Source of the DNA: Dethiosulfatarculus sandiegensis
Lineage (GTDB): Bacteria; Desulfobacterota; Desulfarculia; Desulfarculales; Desulfarculaceae
Length of the DNA stretch: 64,000 bases
NCBI RefSeq assembly: GCF_000931935.2
Contig: NZ_AZAC01000078.1
Location: forward strand, 124,001-188,000
Direction: 5' to 3'
The notes beneath the pieces are model-generated. The model saw nothing but the letters and a program-made list of their open reading frames with translations. It was not told the origin of the DNA and made no database searches. This document shows, piece after piece, positions 45,661-54,767 of the stretch. The position numbers and the translations under genes are program-made. Numbering within the stretch: the first letter of the stretch is position 1; every line of letters begins with the position of its first letter.

Positions 45661-46704
45661 ATGACAAGCTTGCAGTTGATCGGCCTGACAGTGGGGATAC
45701 TCTCTTTCGGGAGTTTGCTTTATATGAACTACCGGGGTCACACCCGTGGTGCGGACATTTTCTTTGGAATGCTCGGCTCCCTGGGTCTGATAGCCATCTC
45801 CCTTGAGCCTGGATTGGCCGGAATTTTACGGGATATTCTCGCTTTGGAAAAAGACCAGTTCAGCCGGCTCATAGCCCTGGCGATTTTTTCAAATATCCTT
45901 TTATGGGCCTTTTTATTTCATTCCCGCAACCGCTGGACCAGGCAGGCCGATGACTTTGAGTCCCTGGTCTGCACACTGGCCTTAACCGGTTTTGAAATAA
46001 AAAACCCAGAGGTCAAATCCTTTGCACCGGTTACAGTGATAATCCCTTCATACAACGAATCCAAAAACATAGGATCTGTACTGGAGCAAATGCCCAAAGA
46101 AGTTTGCGGCCTGGCGGTAACCACATTAGTGGTGGATGACGGCAGTTCGGACAACACAACCGAACTAGTCAAAGAAGCGGGATATCCCTTTATCAAGCTG
46201 CCGATTAACCGGGGAGGCGGAGCCGCCTTGCGGGTTGGGTTTGAGGCTGCCAAACGCTACCAGGCGAAAATCGTGGTAACCATGGATGCGGACGGCCAGC
46301 ATCTACCTTCGGAAATTCAAGGCCTGGTGGAACCCATAGTCAAGGACCAGGCTGATTTTGTCATCGGCTCCAGGTTGTTGGGGCAATATCAAAAAGACAG
46401 CCGCGTAAGGCTCCTGGGCATCCACATTTTCAACTGGCTCATCAGGCTGCTCACCCCGGTCAAGTTAACCGACTGCAGCAACGGCATGCGAGCCATTGGG
46501 GTGGAAAGCCTGGCCCTGCTCAAACTGCGCCAAAATCAGTATCATACGCCCGAGGTGATTATCCAGTCAGTGCGTCATGGTCTGCGCATTAAAGAGGCTC
46601 CGGTCACGGTCAAGGTGCGAGCCAGCGGAAAAAGCAAAAAAGGCAAAACCCTACACTATGGCCTGGGTTTCGCCAGAAGCATTTTCAAGACTTGGTGGAG
46701 ATAA
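45661..46704 (+). CDS. DUF2304-GT2 fusion glycosyltransferase
   Basis: 347 residues from the ATG at 45661; an ATG at 45550 is in frame but its extra 37 residues look non-native. The first roughly 110 residues are three helices of DUF2304 type, ending in FESLVCTLAL. A GT2 domain follows: VTVIIPSYNESKNIGSVL, VVDDGSSDNT, MDADGQHLPSE with the DxD metal motif, and GSRLLGQYQKDSRVR. These two parts are usually separate neighbouring genes. It probably makes a polyprenyl-phosphate sugar for the GT-C enzyme upstream. Confidence 0.85.
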   Translation: MTSLQLIGLTVGILSFGSLLYMNYRGHTRGADIFFGMLGSLGLIAISLEPGLAGILRDILALEKDQFSRLIALAIFSNILLWAFLFHSRNRWTRQADDFESLVCTLALTGFEIKNPEVKSFAPVTVIIPSYNESKNIGSVLEQMPKEVCGLAVTTLVVDDGSSDNTTELVKEAGYPFIKLPINRGGGAALRVGFEAAKRYQAKIVVTMDADGQHLPSEIQGLVEPIVKDQADFVIGSRLLGQYQKDSRVRLLGIHIFNWLIRLLTPVKLTDCSNGMRAIGVESLALLKLRQNQYHTPEVIIQSVRHGLRIKEAPVTVKVRASGKSKKGKTLHYGLGFARSIFKTWWR

Positions 46705-47071
46705 TTATCCGTCACCCAACTGTTTAATTTTACTATTAATACACAAAAATTACTAAAAGCGGACCATTTTTTTCACCATTTGGTCGAGCCCTGGTTTGCC
46801 AAAATTAAAAAAGCTTGGTAATTTGACCCCTTAAAAGGCCGAGCAACCAACTGGGCTCAATAAGAAAATTATTAATCCCCATTGTCGTTAAGTTGAAACA
46901 AAGCACCCCAATTGCCTCTTGTCAAAAGCAAACATCACCCTGATACTAACAATTGATCAAGGTTCCTATAAAAATTGAGCAAACAAGCCTCCCCGGAACG
47001 CCTCGCCCAATATGATGGTGCTTATTCCGGGGGATATATTTTTGTCATGAATCATAATCGGAGAAATCGTC
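46705..47071. other. tkt upstream region: candidate promoter and leader hairpin
   Basis: No gene. TTGTCA-17-GATACT at 46919-46947 is a fair sigma-70 promoter on the plus strand. A leader hairpin CCCCGGAA/TTCCGGGG (46991-46998, 47025-47032) with a 26-base loop sits 40 bases before the tkt ATG. The left part is AT-rich. Confidence 0.45.
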
Positions 47072-49066
47072 ATGCCCGAATCCGGCAAAAAACTGGATCA
47101 GCTTTGCGTTAACACAATTCGCATGCTGGCTGTGGACATGGTCGAAAAGGCGAACTCGGGCCACCCCGGCATGCCTTTAGGCGCCGCGGGCATGGCCTAT
47201 GTCCTTTTCAGCAAGTTCATGCGTCACAACCCGGCCAATCCCGATTGGTCCGGCCGGGACCGCTTTATTCTTTCGGCCGGACACGGTTCCGCGCTTTTGT
47301 ATGCCATGCTGCATCTCACAGGCTATGACCTTAGCCTTGATGAGCTTAAAAATTTCCGTCAGTGGGGCAGCAAGACCGCAGGCCATCCTGAATACGGCCT
47401 GGCCCCTGGCGTGGAAGCCACCACCGGACCCCTGGGACAGGGGTTTGCCATGGGTGTGGGCATGGCCTTGGCCCAAAGGTTCTTAGAGGCTCGTCATCAG
47501 GCCGCCGGTAGTGACTTGATGGAACATTACACCTACGCCATAGTCTCGGACGGAGACCTCATGGAAGGCGTAGCCTCGGAAGCGGCCTCCCTGGCCGGGA
47601 CCCTGGGCCTGGGCAAACTGATCTACCTTTATGACGACAACCATATCTCCATTGAAGGCGGCACAGACCTGGCCTTTACCGAAGATGTGGAAGGCCGCTT
47701 CAAGGCCTATGGCTGGCAGGTGCTCAAGGTGGCCGACGGAAACGACCTGGAGGCCATTGAGGCGGCGGTGTGTCTGGCCCGTTCGGACAAGGACCGCCCC
47801 TCCCTGGTGATGGTCAACACCCACATAGGCTATGGCAGCCCCAAGGTGGACAGCGCCTCCTCCCATGGAGAGCCCCTGGGCAAAGACGCCATGCCCGCAA
47901 CCAAGGAATACTTTGGCTGGCCCACTGACCAGCCTTTTTATATTCCCGAAGACGCCCTGGAACAGATGCGGCTAGCCCTGAAAAACGGTCAGCTCTGGGA
48001 AGAGCAATGGAACCAGAAACTGGCGGATTTCAAAGCAGTCGATCCCCAGGCGGCCGAGACCCTGATCAGTGAACTAGCTGGTGAAATGCCGACCGGTTGG
48101 CAAAAAGCATTGCCTGTCTTTACCGCAGATGACGGCCCCATGGCCACCCGCGCTTCCAGCGGCAAGGTTATAAACTCTTTAGCGCCGGTGCTGCCGAACC
48201 TGGTTGGAGGTTCCGCCGACCTGGCCCCTTCCAACAAGACCATGATCGCCGGTTCCGGCGATATGCGGGGCAAAGAGGCTGAATGCGGCAGGAATATCCA
48301 CTTTGGCGTGCGTGAACACGCCATGGGCGCAATTATAAACGGCATGGCCCTGCACAAAGGCGTATTGCCTTATGCGGGCACCTTCTTTGTGTTCAGCGAC
48401 TTTATGCGCCCCTCACTACGCTTAGCCGCCCTGATGCAGACCAACTCCACCTTTATCTTCACCCATGACAGCCTTGGCGTGGGCGAGGACGGCCCCACCC
48501 ACCAGCCGGTGGAGCACCTTATGTCCTTGCGCCTCATGCCCGGCCTCTCTGTGGTGAGACCTGCCGATGCCAATGAGACCGCGGCCGCCTGGAAACTGGC
48601 CTTGGAAAAAGAGGGCCCGGTGGCTATGTGCCTGACCCGCCAGAAACTTCCGGTGCTCGACACCGGGGCTGAAAATCTGGCAAAAGGCGCTTATGTATTG
48701 AAAGACAGTCTGGAAACGCCTGAAATCGTCCTCATGGCCTCTGGTTCTGAAGTGCATCTTGCCCTGGAAGCGGCAAAAGAGCTGGAGAGCCGGGGCAAGG
48801 CCTGCCGGGTGGTCTCCATGCCCTGTTGGGAGGTATTCAGCGAGCAGAGCCAAGAATACCAAGATCAGGTCCTGCTGCCCCAGGTCAAGGCAAAGGTGGC
48901 CATTGAGGCCGGCGTCACTCTGGGCTGGGAACGCTATGTAGGCCGGGAAGGCCGCATAATCGGTGTGGACCGCTTTGGCGCTTCTGCACCGGGCTCGGTT
49001 GTCTTTAAAGAGCTGGGCTTAAGTGTTGAAAATGTGGTTAACCAGGCCTTGAGCTTGCTTGGATAA
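47072..49066 (+). CDS. tkt: Transketolase
   Basis: 664 residues, the usual size. The N-terminal TPP/metal-binding part has ANSGHPGMPLGAAGMAYVLF, HGSALLYAML and SDGDLMEGVASEAASLAG. The pyrimidine domain has FGVREHAMGAIINGMALH and THDSLGVGEDGPTHQP. It transfers two-carbon units between sugar phosphates with thiamine diphosphate. It heads a four-gene pentose phosphate group; the next gene is 40 bases away. Confidence 0.96.
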   Translation: MPESGKKLDQLCVNTIRMLAVDMVEKANSGHPGMPLGAAGMAYVLFSKFMRHNPANPDWSGRDRFILSAGHGSALLYAMLHLTGYDLSLDELKNFRQWGSKTAGHPEYGLAPGVEATTGPLGQGFAMGVGMALAQRFLEARHQAAGSDLMEHYTYAIVSDGDLMEGVASEAASLAGTLGLGKLIYLYDDNHISIEGGTDLAFTEDVEGRFKAYGWQVLKVADGNDLEAIEAAVCLARSDKDRPSLVMVNTHIGYGSPKVDSASSHGEPLGKDAMPATKEYFGWPTDQPFYIPEDALEQMRLALKNGQLWEEQWNQKLADFKAVDPQAAETLISELAGEMPTGWQKALPVFTADDGPMATRASSGKVINSLAPVLPNLVGGSADLAPSNKTMIAGSGDMRGKEAECGRNIHFGVREHAMGAIINGMALHKGVLPYAGTFFVFSDFMRPSLRLAALMQTNSTFIFTHDSLGVGEDGPTHQPVEHLMSLRLMPGLSVVRPADANETAAAWKLALEKEGPVAMCLTRQKLPVLDTGAENLAKGAYVLKDSLETPEIVLMASGSEVHLALEAAKELESRGKACRVVSMPCWEVFSEQSQEYQDQVLLPQVKAKVAIEAGVTLGWERYVGREGRIIGVDRFGASAPGSVVFKELGLSVENVVNQALSLLG

Positions 49067-49106
49067 AAACTGTCCCTAAAAGGGCAATCACGCAAGGAGG
49101 ATTGCC

Positions 49107-50006
49107 ATGCAGATGGGAATGATCGGCCTGGGGCGCATGGGCTTTAACATGGCGCTCAGGCTTATCCAAAAAGGCCATGAAATCGTGGCCTATAACCGCA
49201 GTCCGGAAAAAATAAACGAGCTGGCCGCCTTGGGCGGCCAGCCCGCTACAGCTCTGACCATCCTCAAAGAAAAGCTAAGGCCTCCCAGGGCCGTCTGGAT
49301 CATGCTCCCTGCGGGCGTGGTTGATCACCATATCAAAGAATTGAAAAAGCTGCTCGAGCCTGGAGATGTTTTGGTTGAAGGCGGCAACAGCCGTTATAGC
49401 GATGATCTCCCCAGAGCCAAAAGCCTTTCCGAAAAAGGCATCCTTTACATGGACGCCGGTGTAAGCGGCGGTGTATGGGGGCTTGAAAACGGCTTTTGCC
49501 TAATGCTCGGCGGCCCGGAAAAAGGTTTTAAGCTGCTTGAGCCCCTTCTCAAGGACCTGGCCCCCAAAGGGGGTTATCTGCACTGCGGCCCCACGGGCAG
49601 CGGCCATTATAGCAAAATGATCCACAACGGCATCGAATACGGCATGATGCAGGCCTATGCCGAAGGTTTTGAACTGCTTAAAAAGGGACCCTATGGCGAT
49701 GACCTGGATCTAAAGGCCCTTGCCGGATTATGGAACCAGGGCAGTGTGGTGCGCTCCTGGCTTTTGGAGCTGCTTGAACTCTCTCTCAAACAGGACCCAA
49801 GCCTGCAAAAATTAAGAGGTTATGTGGAAGACTCCGGAGAAGGCCGCTGGACTGTGGAAGAGGCGGTCAAATCATCCACACCGGCTCCGGTTTTGACCTT
49901 GGCTTTGATGCAGCGTTTTCGCTCCAGGCAGGAAAACACCTTTGCCGATCGGGTGCTGGCGGCCTTGCGCAATCAGTTCGGAGGGCACGCCGTAAAGAAA
50001 AATTAA
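49107..50006 (+). CDS. gnd: 6-phosphogluconate dehydrogenase, short (NAD-type) form
   Basis: 299 residues, much shorter than the 470-residue E. coli enzyme and typical of the GndA/YqeC type, which often prefers NAD. AAGGAGG precedes the ATG. Rossmann motif MIGLGRMGFNMALRL, sugar-binding GGNSRYSDDL and GVSGGVWGLENGFCLMLGG, and catalytic Lys in SGHYSKMIHNGIEYGMMQ. It oxidises 6-phosphogluconate to ribulose 5-phosphate and CO2. Confidence 0.93.
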   Translation: MQMGMIGLGRMGFNMALRLIQKGHEIVAYNRSPEKINELAALGGQPATALTILKEKLRPPRAVWIMLPAGVVDHHIKELKKLLEPGDVLVEGGNSRYSDDLPRAKSLSEKGILYMDAGVSGGVWGLENGFCLMLGGPEKGFKLLEPLLKDLAPKGGYLHCGPTGSGHYSKMIHNGIEYGMMQAYAEGFELLKKGPYGDDLDLKALAGLWNQGSVVRSWLLELLELSLKQDPSLQKLRGYVEDSGEGRWTVEEAVKSSTPAPVLTLALMQRFRSRQENTFADRVLAALRNQFGGHAVKKN

Positions 50007-50049
50007 ATTTTTCAATAACCCAATCGGTAATAACTCTGGAAGGCTTGCC

Positions 50050-51621
50050 ATGAACAGCGCTGAAACACCTCCCAAACCGGAACCCGCCCTGGTGCGGGAA
50101 AAGGCCCATGACAATCCCCCTGCCACCCCGGGCTGCCTGTTGCCTGAGCCTTTGCAAGCGGCAGGCATCGTCATTTTCGGGGCCTCCGGAGACCTGGCCT
50201 GGCGCAAGCTGGTGCCCGCTCTTTTCAATTTATATGACTCCGGCCATCTGCCGGACCAATTCTTTATTCTCGGAGTGAGCCGCACCAATTGGGATGACCG
50301 GGAATTTCGCGGGCAGATGCAGGATGCGGTGACCAGACACTGCGACACCCAAAGCGGCAAATGCTCTGATTTCCTTTCCCATCTTTACTATCACCGTCTG
50401 GAATATGATCAGCCGGAAGACTATAAGGCTCTGGCTACATTACTAAAGCATCTGGGTCAAAAAACAGGGGCAAAGGACAACCTTTTATTTAACTTGGCTC
50501 TGCCTCCTTCCCTGCCGCCTGTGGTTTCCCGGAAACTGGCCCAAGCCGGACTATCCCAACCAGGTCCGAACCACCAGGGCTGGATAAGAGTGGTGGTGGA
50601 GAAACCCTTTGGCCACGACCTTGAAAGCTCCCGTTATCTCAACCAAACCATGGCTCAAGCCTTTAGTGAAGACCAGATCTTCAGGGTTGATCATTACCTG
50701 GCCAAGGAGACCGTGCAGAACATAATCATGTTCCGTTTTGCCAACGCCATCTTTGAGCCGATCTGGAACCGAAATTTTGTGGACAAGGTGGTGATCATAG
50801 CCAGTGAAAAACTGGGAGTGGGACACCGGGCAGGCTATTATGAGGGGACGGGAGTATTGAGGGACATGTTCCAAAACCACATGCTCCAACTTTTGTCCCT
50901 CACAGCCATGGAACCTCCCTCCATGTGGGCCGCGGACAGGGTTCGGGATGAAAAAACCAAGGTTTTCCGTTCCTTGCGCCCCTTTACTTCCCAAGCCGTG
51001 GACCAGCATCTGCTCTTGGGGCAATATGGTGCTGGAAAGGAGATAAAAGGATACCGTCAGGAATCAGGTGTGGCTCAAACCTCGCTAACCCCCACATTTG
51101 CCATGTTAAAGGTATATGTGGACAATTGGCGTTGGCAGGGGGTACCATTTTACTTAGTCTCAGGCAAGCGCATGGCCCAAAAAGTAACCCGCATGGTGAT
51201 TTTCTTCCGGCAAGTCCCCCACTCCATGTTCCGCCAGGTATTGGGGCAGGATATAACCCAAAACCGGCTTTTTTTAAATATTCATCCTGAAGAAGCCATT
51301 TCCTTAAGTTTTCAGACCAAAGGGCCTGGTCCGGTTCTTTGCCTGCGTACGGTGCGCATGGTCTTTGACTATGCGGTCGACCCTTCCGGCCTTAGTCTGG
51401 GGGCCTATGAAAAGGCCCTTTTGGACTGCATGCAAGGGGAGCAGATGCTCTTTTGGCGGCAAGACGGGGTGGAACTCTGCTGGTCCTTTTTGGAGCCGGT
51501 TTTGAACCGGTGCGAATCCTGCGGCGACCGGGCAAGCAGACTGCACACCTACACCCCAGGGTCCTGGGGTCCGGAGGAGGTCAAAACCATATTACCCGAC
51601 TGGCCGGAACCCGCCCTATGA
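50050..51621 (+). CDS. zwf: Glucose-6-phosphate 1-dehydrogenase
   Basis: 523 residues. Nucleotide motif IVIFGASGDLAWRKLVPALF and active-site RVDHYLAKETVQNIIMFRFAN, where the usual DHYLGKE has Ala for Gly. EKPFGHDLESS is also diagnostic. It makes 6-phosphogluconolactone from glucose 6-phosphate. Its stop overlaps the pgl start, so the two steps are coupled. A Pro-rich N-terminal lead of about 35 residues is longer than normal. Confidence 0.95.
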   Translation: MNSAETPPKPEPALVREKAHDNPPATPGCLLPEPLQAAGIVIFGASGDLAWRKLVPALFNLYDSGHLPDQFFILGVSRTNWDDREFRGQMQDAVTRHCDTQSGKCSDFLSHLYYHRLEYDQPEDYKALATLLKHLGQKTGAKDNLLFNLALPPSLPPVVSRKLAQAGLSQPGPNHQGWIRVVVEKPFGHDLESSRYLNQTMAQAFSEDQIFRVDHYLAKETVQNIIMFRFANAIFEPIWNRNFVDKVVIIASEKLGVGHRAGYYEGTGVLRDMFQNHMLQLLSLTAMEPPSMWAADRVRDEKTKVFRSLRPFTSQAVDQHLLLGQYGAGKEIKGYRQESGVAQTSLTPTFAMLKVYVDNWRWQGVPFYLVSGKRMAQKVTRMVIFFRQVPHSMFRQVLGQDITQNRLFLNIHPEEAISLSFQTKGPGPVLCLRTVRMVFDYAVDPSGLSLGAYEKALLDCMQGEQMLFWRQDGVELCWSFLEPVLNRCESCGDRASRLHTYTPGSWGPEEVKTILPDWPEPAL

Positions 51622-52376
51622 AGATTTCGATCAAAATATTGGATAATAGGCAACTGGCCATGGAGGCCGCGGAAATAATCCGTCAAAAAGCCCGGGCCGT
51701 GAGCAACGGCGGCCGTTTCTTCCTATGCCTTTCCGGGGGAAACACTCCCTTGGATACCTACTCCCACTTAACCGCAGCCCCCTTCAGCAAAAGCATCCCC
51801 TGGGGCAGATTCAGGATATTCTGGGGCGACGAACGCCTGGTGCATCCCAAGATGGCAGAAAGCAACTTCGGCCAGGCAGACAGGTTCTTATTGAAAAAAG
51901 CGCCTATCACCAGAGCCCACATCCACCCCATACCGGTGGATATTGACCATCCAGTGAGAAGCGCCAGGAAATACGAAGAAAAGCTGCGCCACTTCTGGCC
52001 ACGGACAGATCCTTTATGGGACTTGGCTCTTTTGGGTTTGGGCGCGGATGGTCATACCGCTTCCCTATTTCCCCGAGACCCGGCCCTTACCAGTTTCAGG
52101 CTGGTGGTGCCGGCGGAACCGCCAATCAACACGATCCCTGCCATAACCAGACTGACCCTCACCCCCAAGGCCTTTAACCAGGCAAAATGCATATTGTTTC
52201 TGGTGACAGGTTCCGAAAAGGCAGAGGCGGTGGCCAAAACCCTCGCCTTGATCCAGGGCAACCAAACCAGCCAGGACTGGCCGGCGAGCTGCATCAAACC
52301 AAGTGGTGAAGTTATCTGGCTTTTGGATAAACCAGCGGCAGAAAAACTACCCCGGACAGAAGAATCGGACGACTAA
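51618..52376 (+). CDS. pgl: 6-phosphogluconolactonase
   Basis: 252 residues from the ATG at 51618 (ATGA overlap with zwf); the open frame runs further up inside zwf but that is a shadow. DevB-type blocks: FLCLSGGNTPLDTY, RIFWGDERLVHP, ESNFGQADRFLL and LLGLGADGHTASLFP. It hydrolyses the lactone formed by Zwf. Confidence 0.93.
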   Translation: MKISIKILDNRQLAMEAAEIIRQKARAVSNGGRFFLCLSGGNTPLDTYSHLTAAPFSKSIPWGRFRIFWGDERLVHPKMAESNFGQADRFLLKKAPITRAHIHPIPVDIDHPVRSARKYEEKLRHFWPRTDPLWDLALLGLGADGHTASLFPRDPALTSFRLVVPAEPPINTIPAITRLTLTPKAFNQAKCILFLVTGSEKAEAVAKTLALIQGNQTSQDWPASCIKPSGEVIWLLDKPAAEKLPRTEESDD

Positions 52377-52378
52377 AA

Positions 52379-53071
52379 ATGTGCGGACGCTTTAGCAGGG
52401 ACAGAGAGATGGCTGAAGTGGAGAAACGCTTTGGCTTAAATCCGGGGGGGAAGACCCTTGCCCGGCGTTTTAATCTGGCTCCGGGTCAGCAAGTGGAACT
52501 CATAGTCAATACAGATGGCCTGAAACTGACCTCTATGAAATGGGGCCTGGTTCCCCACTGGTCCAAGGATCCTGACCACGGTTTCAAGGCAATCAACGCC
52601 CGCGCCGAGACCCTGGCCCAAAAACCCAGCTTCAAGGGCCCCCTCAAAGCCAAACGCTGCCTTATTCCGGCTGATGGTTTTTACGAATGGCAAAGCCAGG
52701 GGAAAAACAAGCCCAAAACACCGCTCTACTACACCTTGGCCTCCGGTGAAATGTTCGGGCTGGCCGGACTCTGGGATCAATGGCAGGCCCCTGAAGGAAA
52801 GGGGTTAAAAACCTTTACCATCATAACCACCCGGGCCAATCCCCTGGTGGCCCGGGTTCATGACCGCATGCCGGTGATCCTGCCCCCTCACCTTGAAAAG
52901 GCCTGGCTTGATCCCGAACAGAAAGACCCTGATTTTCTGCTCTCCCTTTTGCAGCCCTATCCGGAAGCAGAGATGCAGGTGCGCCCTGTCTCCGGGGTGG
53001 TCAATTCAGTTAAAAACGATTCGCCTGCTTGTATAGCACCGGCCGGAGAACAGAAAAGCCTCTTCGCTTGA
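52379..53071 (+). CDS. SRAP (YedK/HMCES) abasic-site protein
   Basis: 230 residues, starting two bases after the pgl stop. The catalytic Cys2 is exposed after Met removal (MCGRFS). NARAETL, PADGFYEW and VHDRMPVIL carry the conserved Asn, Glu and His. The family forms a covalent bond with abasic sites in single-stranded DNA and protects them. Cotranscription with a pentose phosphate operon looks accidental or redox-linked. A bidirectional terminator follows. Confidence 0.92.
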   Translation: MCGRFSRDREMAEVEKRFGLNPGGKTLARRFNLAPGQQVELIVNTDGLKLTSMKWGLVPHWSKDPDHGFKAINARAETLAQKPSFKGPLKAKRCLIPADGFYEWQSQGKNKPKTPLYYTLASGEMFGLAGLWDQWQAPEGKGLKTFTIITTRANPLVARVHDRMPVILPPHLEKAWLDPEQKDPDFLLSLLQPYPEAEMQVRPVSGVVNSVKNDSPACIAPAGEQKSLFA

Positions 53072-53077
53072 CAGGAA

Positions 53078-53115
53078 AAAACGCCCCCGCTACCTGAAAG
53101 GCGCGGGGGCGTTTT
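53078..53115. terminator. Bidirectional rho-independent terminator
   Basis: A perfect 13-bp stem AAAACGCCCCCGC/GCGGGGGCGTTTT with a 12-base loop lies between the convergent SRAP and trkH genes. Confidence 0.9.
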
Positions 53116-53136
53116 GGCGACTTCTCAAAAAGGGCC

Positions 53137-54597
53137 TTACCTACGCCAAAACTCCGGCAAAAAGAGCACCAGCACAGCATAGACCTCCAGGCGCCCCACG
53201 ATCATCAAAACGGATAAAAACCATTTGGCAATATCCGGCAGATGGGCATAGTTTCCGGCCGGCCCAACCGATCCCAAACCGGGGCCGATATTACCGAGGC
53301 AGGCTATGGAAGCGGAAAAGGCCGTGGTGAGGTCCATGCCAAGGGCGGCCAAAAACAGGCTGGCCCCTAAATAAAGGGCCAGATAAAGCCCCATAAAGGC
53401 CCATATACCGCCGACAACCTGACGATCCACAATATGCCCTGAAAGTTTCAAAGGGCTCACCATGCGCGGATGCACCAGACGCTTAAGCTCAACCAGGGAG
53501 CGTTTCAAAACCAAAAGCACCCGCATACATTTGGGGCCGCCCCCTGTGGATCCGGCAGAACCACCCACAAACATGATGCAGATCAAAAGGGCCACGGCAA
53601 AAGGCGGCCACAGGGAATAATCCGCCGTGGCAAAGCCGGTTGTGGTTATTATGGTTGCGGTCTGAAAGGCCGCCAGCCTGAGAGAGTCCAGAACCATGAT
53701 ATCCGCGCTGAAAAAAAGCGAAGCGGTAATGGCGATCACTATGCCCAGATAGAGCACAATATAAAATCTGAACTCCTCGTCTTTCCAAAAGGCGTCGAAA
53801 CGGCGGCGGAAGGCCATGAAATGCAGGGAAAAGTTCACCCCCGCAATAACCATGAAAATAGTGACCACCCATTCCACATAGGCGCTCCCAAACCCGGCCA
53901 CACTGGCATTTTTGGTTGAAAAACCGCCTGTGGCCATGGTGGCCATGGCATGACACACCGAATCAAACCAATCCAGGCCTCCGGCCATTAAAAGCAGGGT
54001 CTCTGCGAGAGTTATCAGGGCATAAACCTTCCAAAGCACACTGGCCGTATCGGTTATCCTGGGCTGCAGGCGATCCGGAAACGGGCTCGGCACCTCGGCT
54101 TTGTAAAGCTGCATGCCGCCCACCCCCACAAAAGGCAGGATGGCCAGGGAAAGCACGATAAAGCCCATGCCTCCCAGCCAATGGGTGAGTGAGCGCCAGA
54201 AAAGCACGCCTTTGCCGCAATCCTCCACACTGGTTAGGATGCTGGCTCCGGTTGTGGTGAATCCACTGACTGATTCAAAGACCGCATCGCAGAAGCTGAC
54301 AAAATCACCGGTAAGGTAAAGGGGCAGCCCACCCATAATTCCGCATGCGGCCCAGGAAAGGCCCACAATGGCCAGGCCTTGGCGCTGACTCAGTTCAGGG
54401 CGTTCATTATCCCTGAAGAGCCAATACAAAATACCACCCAGGACCGAAGAGACCATGGCCCCGGCCAAAAAAGCCGACCAGGCAGCTTCGCCATACCAAA
54501 GGCTGACGCCCATGGGAGCGAACATAAAAATTCCCATACCGGCTGTAAGAAGCCCCACCAGGGAAAATGTATAAGCCAGTCCCACTTTATCTATCAT
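53137..54597 (-). CDS. trkH: Trk potassium uptake channel subunit TrkH
   Basis: 486 residues with about ten to twelve helices. Selectivity-filter-like loops occur in four repeats, for example GFTTTGASILT, ATGGFSTKNASV, TTTGFATADY and CLGNIGPGLGSVGP. It carries K+ across the inner membrane. The start at 54597 is an ATG; trkA lies 170 bases upstream on the same strand. Confidence 0.95.
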   Translation of the reverse strand: MIDKVGLAYTFSLVGLLTAGMGIFMFAPMGVSLWYGEAAWSAFLAGAMVSSVLGGILYWLFRDNERPELSQRQGLAIVGLSWAACGIMGGLPLYLTGDFVSFCDAVFESVSGFTTTGASILTSVEDCGKGVLFWRSLTHWLGGMGFIVLSLAILPFVGVGGMQLYKAEVPSPFPDRLQPRITDTASVLWKVYALITLAETLLLMAGGLDWFDSVCHAMATMATGGFSTKNASVAGFGSAYVEWVVTIFMVIAGVNFSLHFMAFRRRFDAFWKDEEFRFYIVLYLGIVIAITASLFFSADIMVLDSLRLAAFQTATIITTTGFATADYSLWPPFAVALLICIMFVGGSAGSTGGGPKCMRVLLVLKRSLVELKRLVHPRMVSPLKLSGHIVDRQVVGGIWAFMGLYLALYLGASLFLAALGMDLTTAFSASIACLGNIGPGLGSVGPAGNYAHLPDIAKWFLSVLMIVGRLEVYAVLVLFLPEFWRR

Positions 54598-54767
54598 CCT
54601 TAGAGCATCCCCGAAAAAACGGCTGTAAGGCCATAGGGACGCTTTTTGTGTTTTTAAACACAGACCACTGCCGGGCCTTTATCAACGCCTCGAAATGGGT
54701 CTGCAATCTTATAATAATAACCCAGAGGCAAGGCCTTTGGCCAAGCCTCTGGAAAAAAGGCAAGCTT

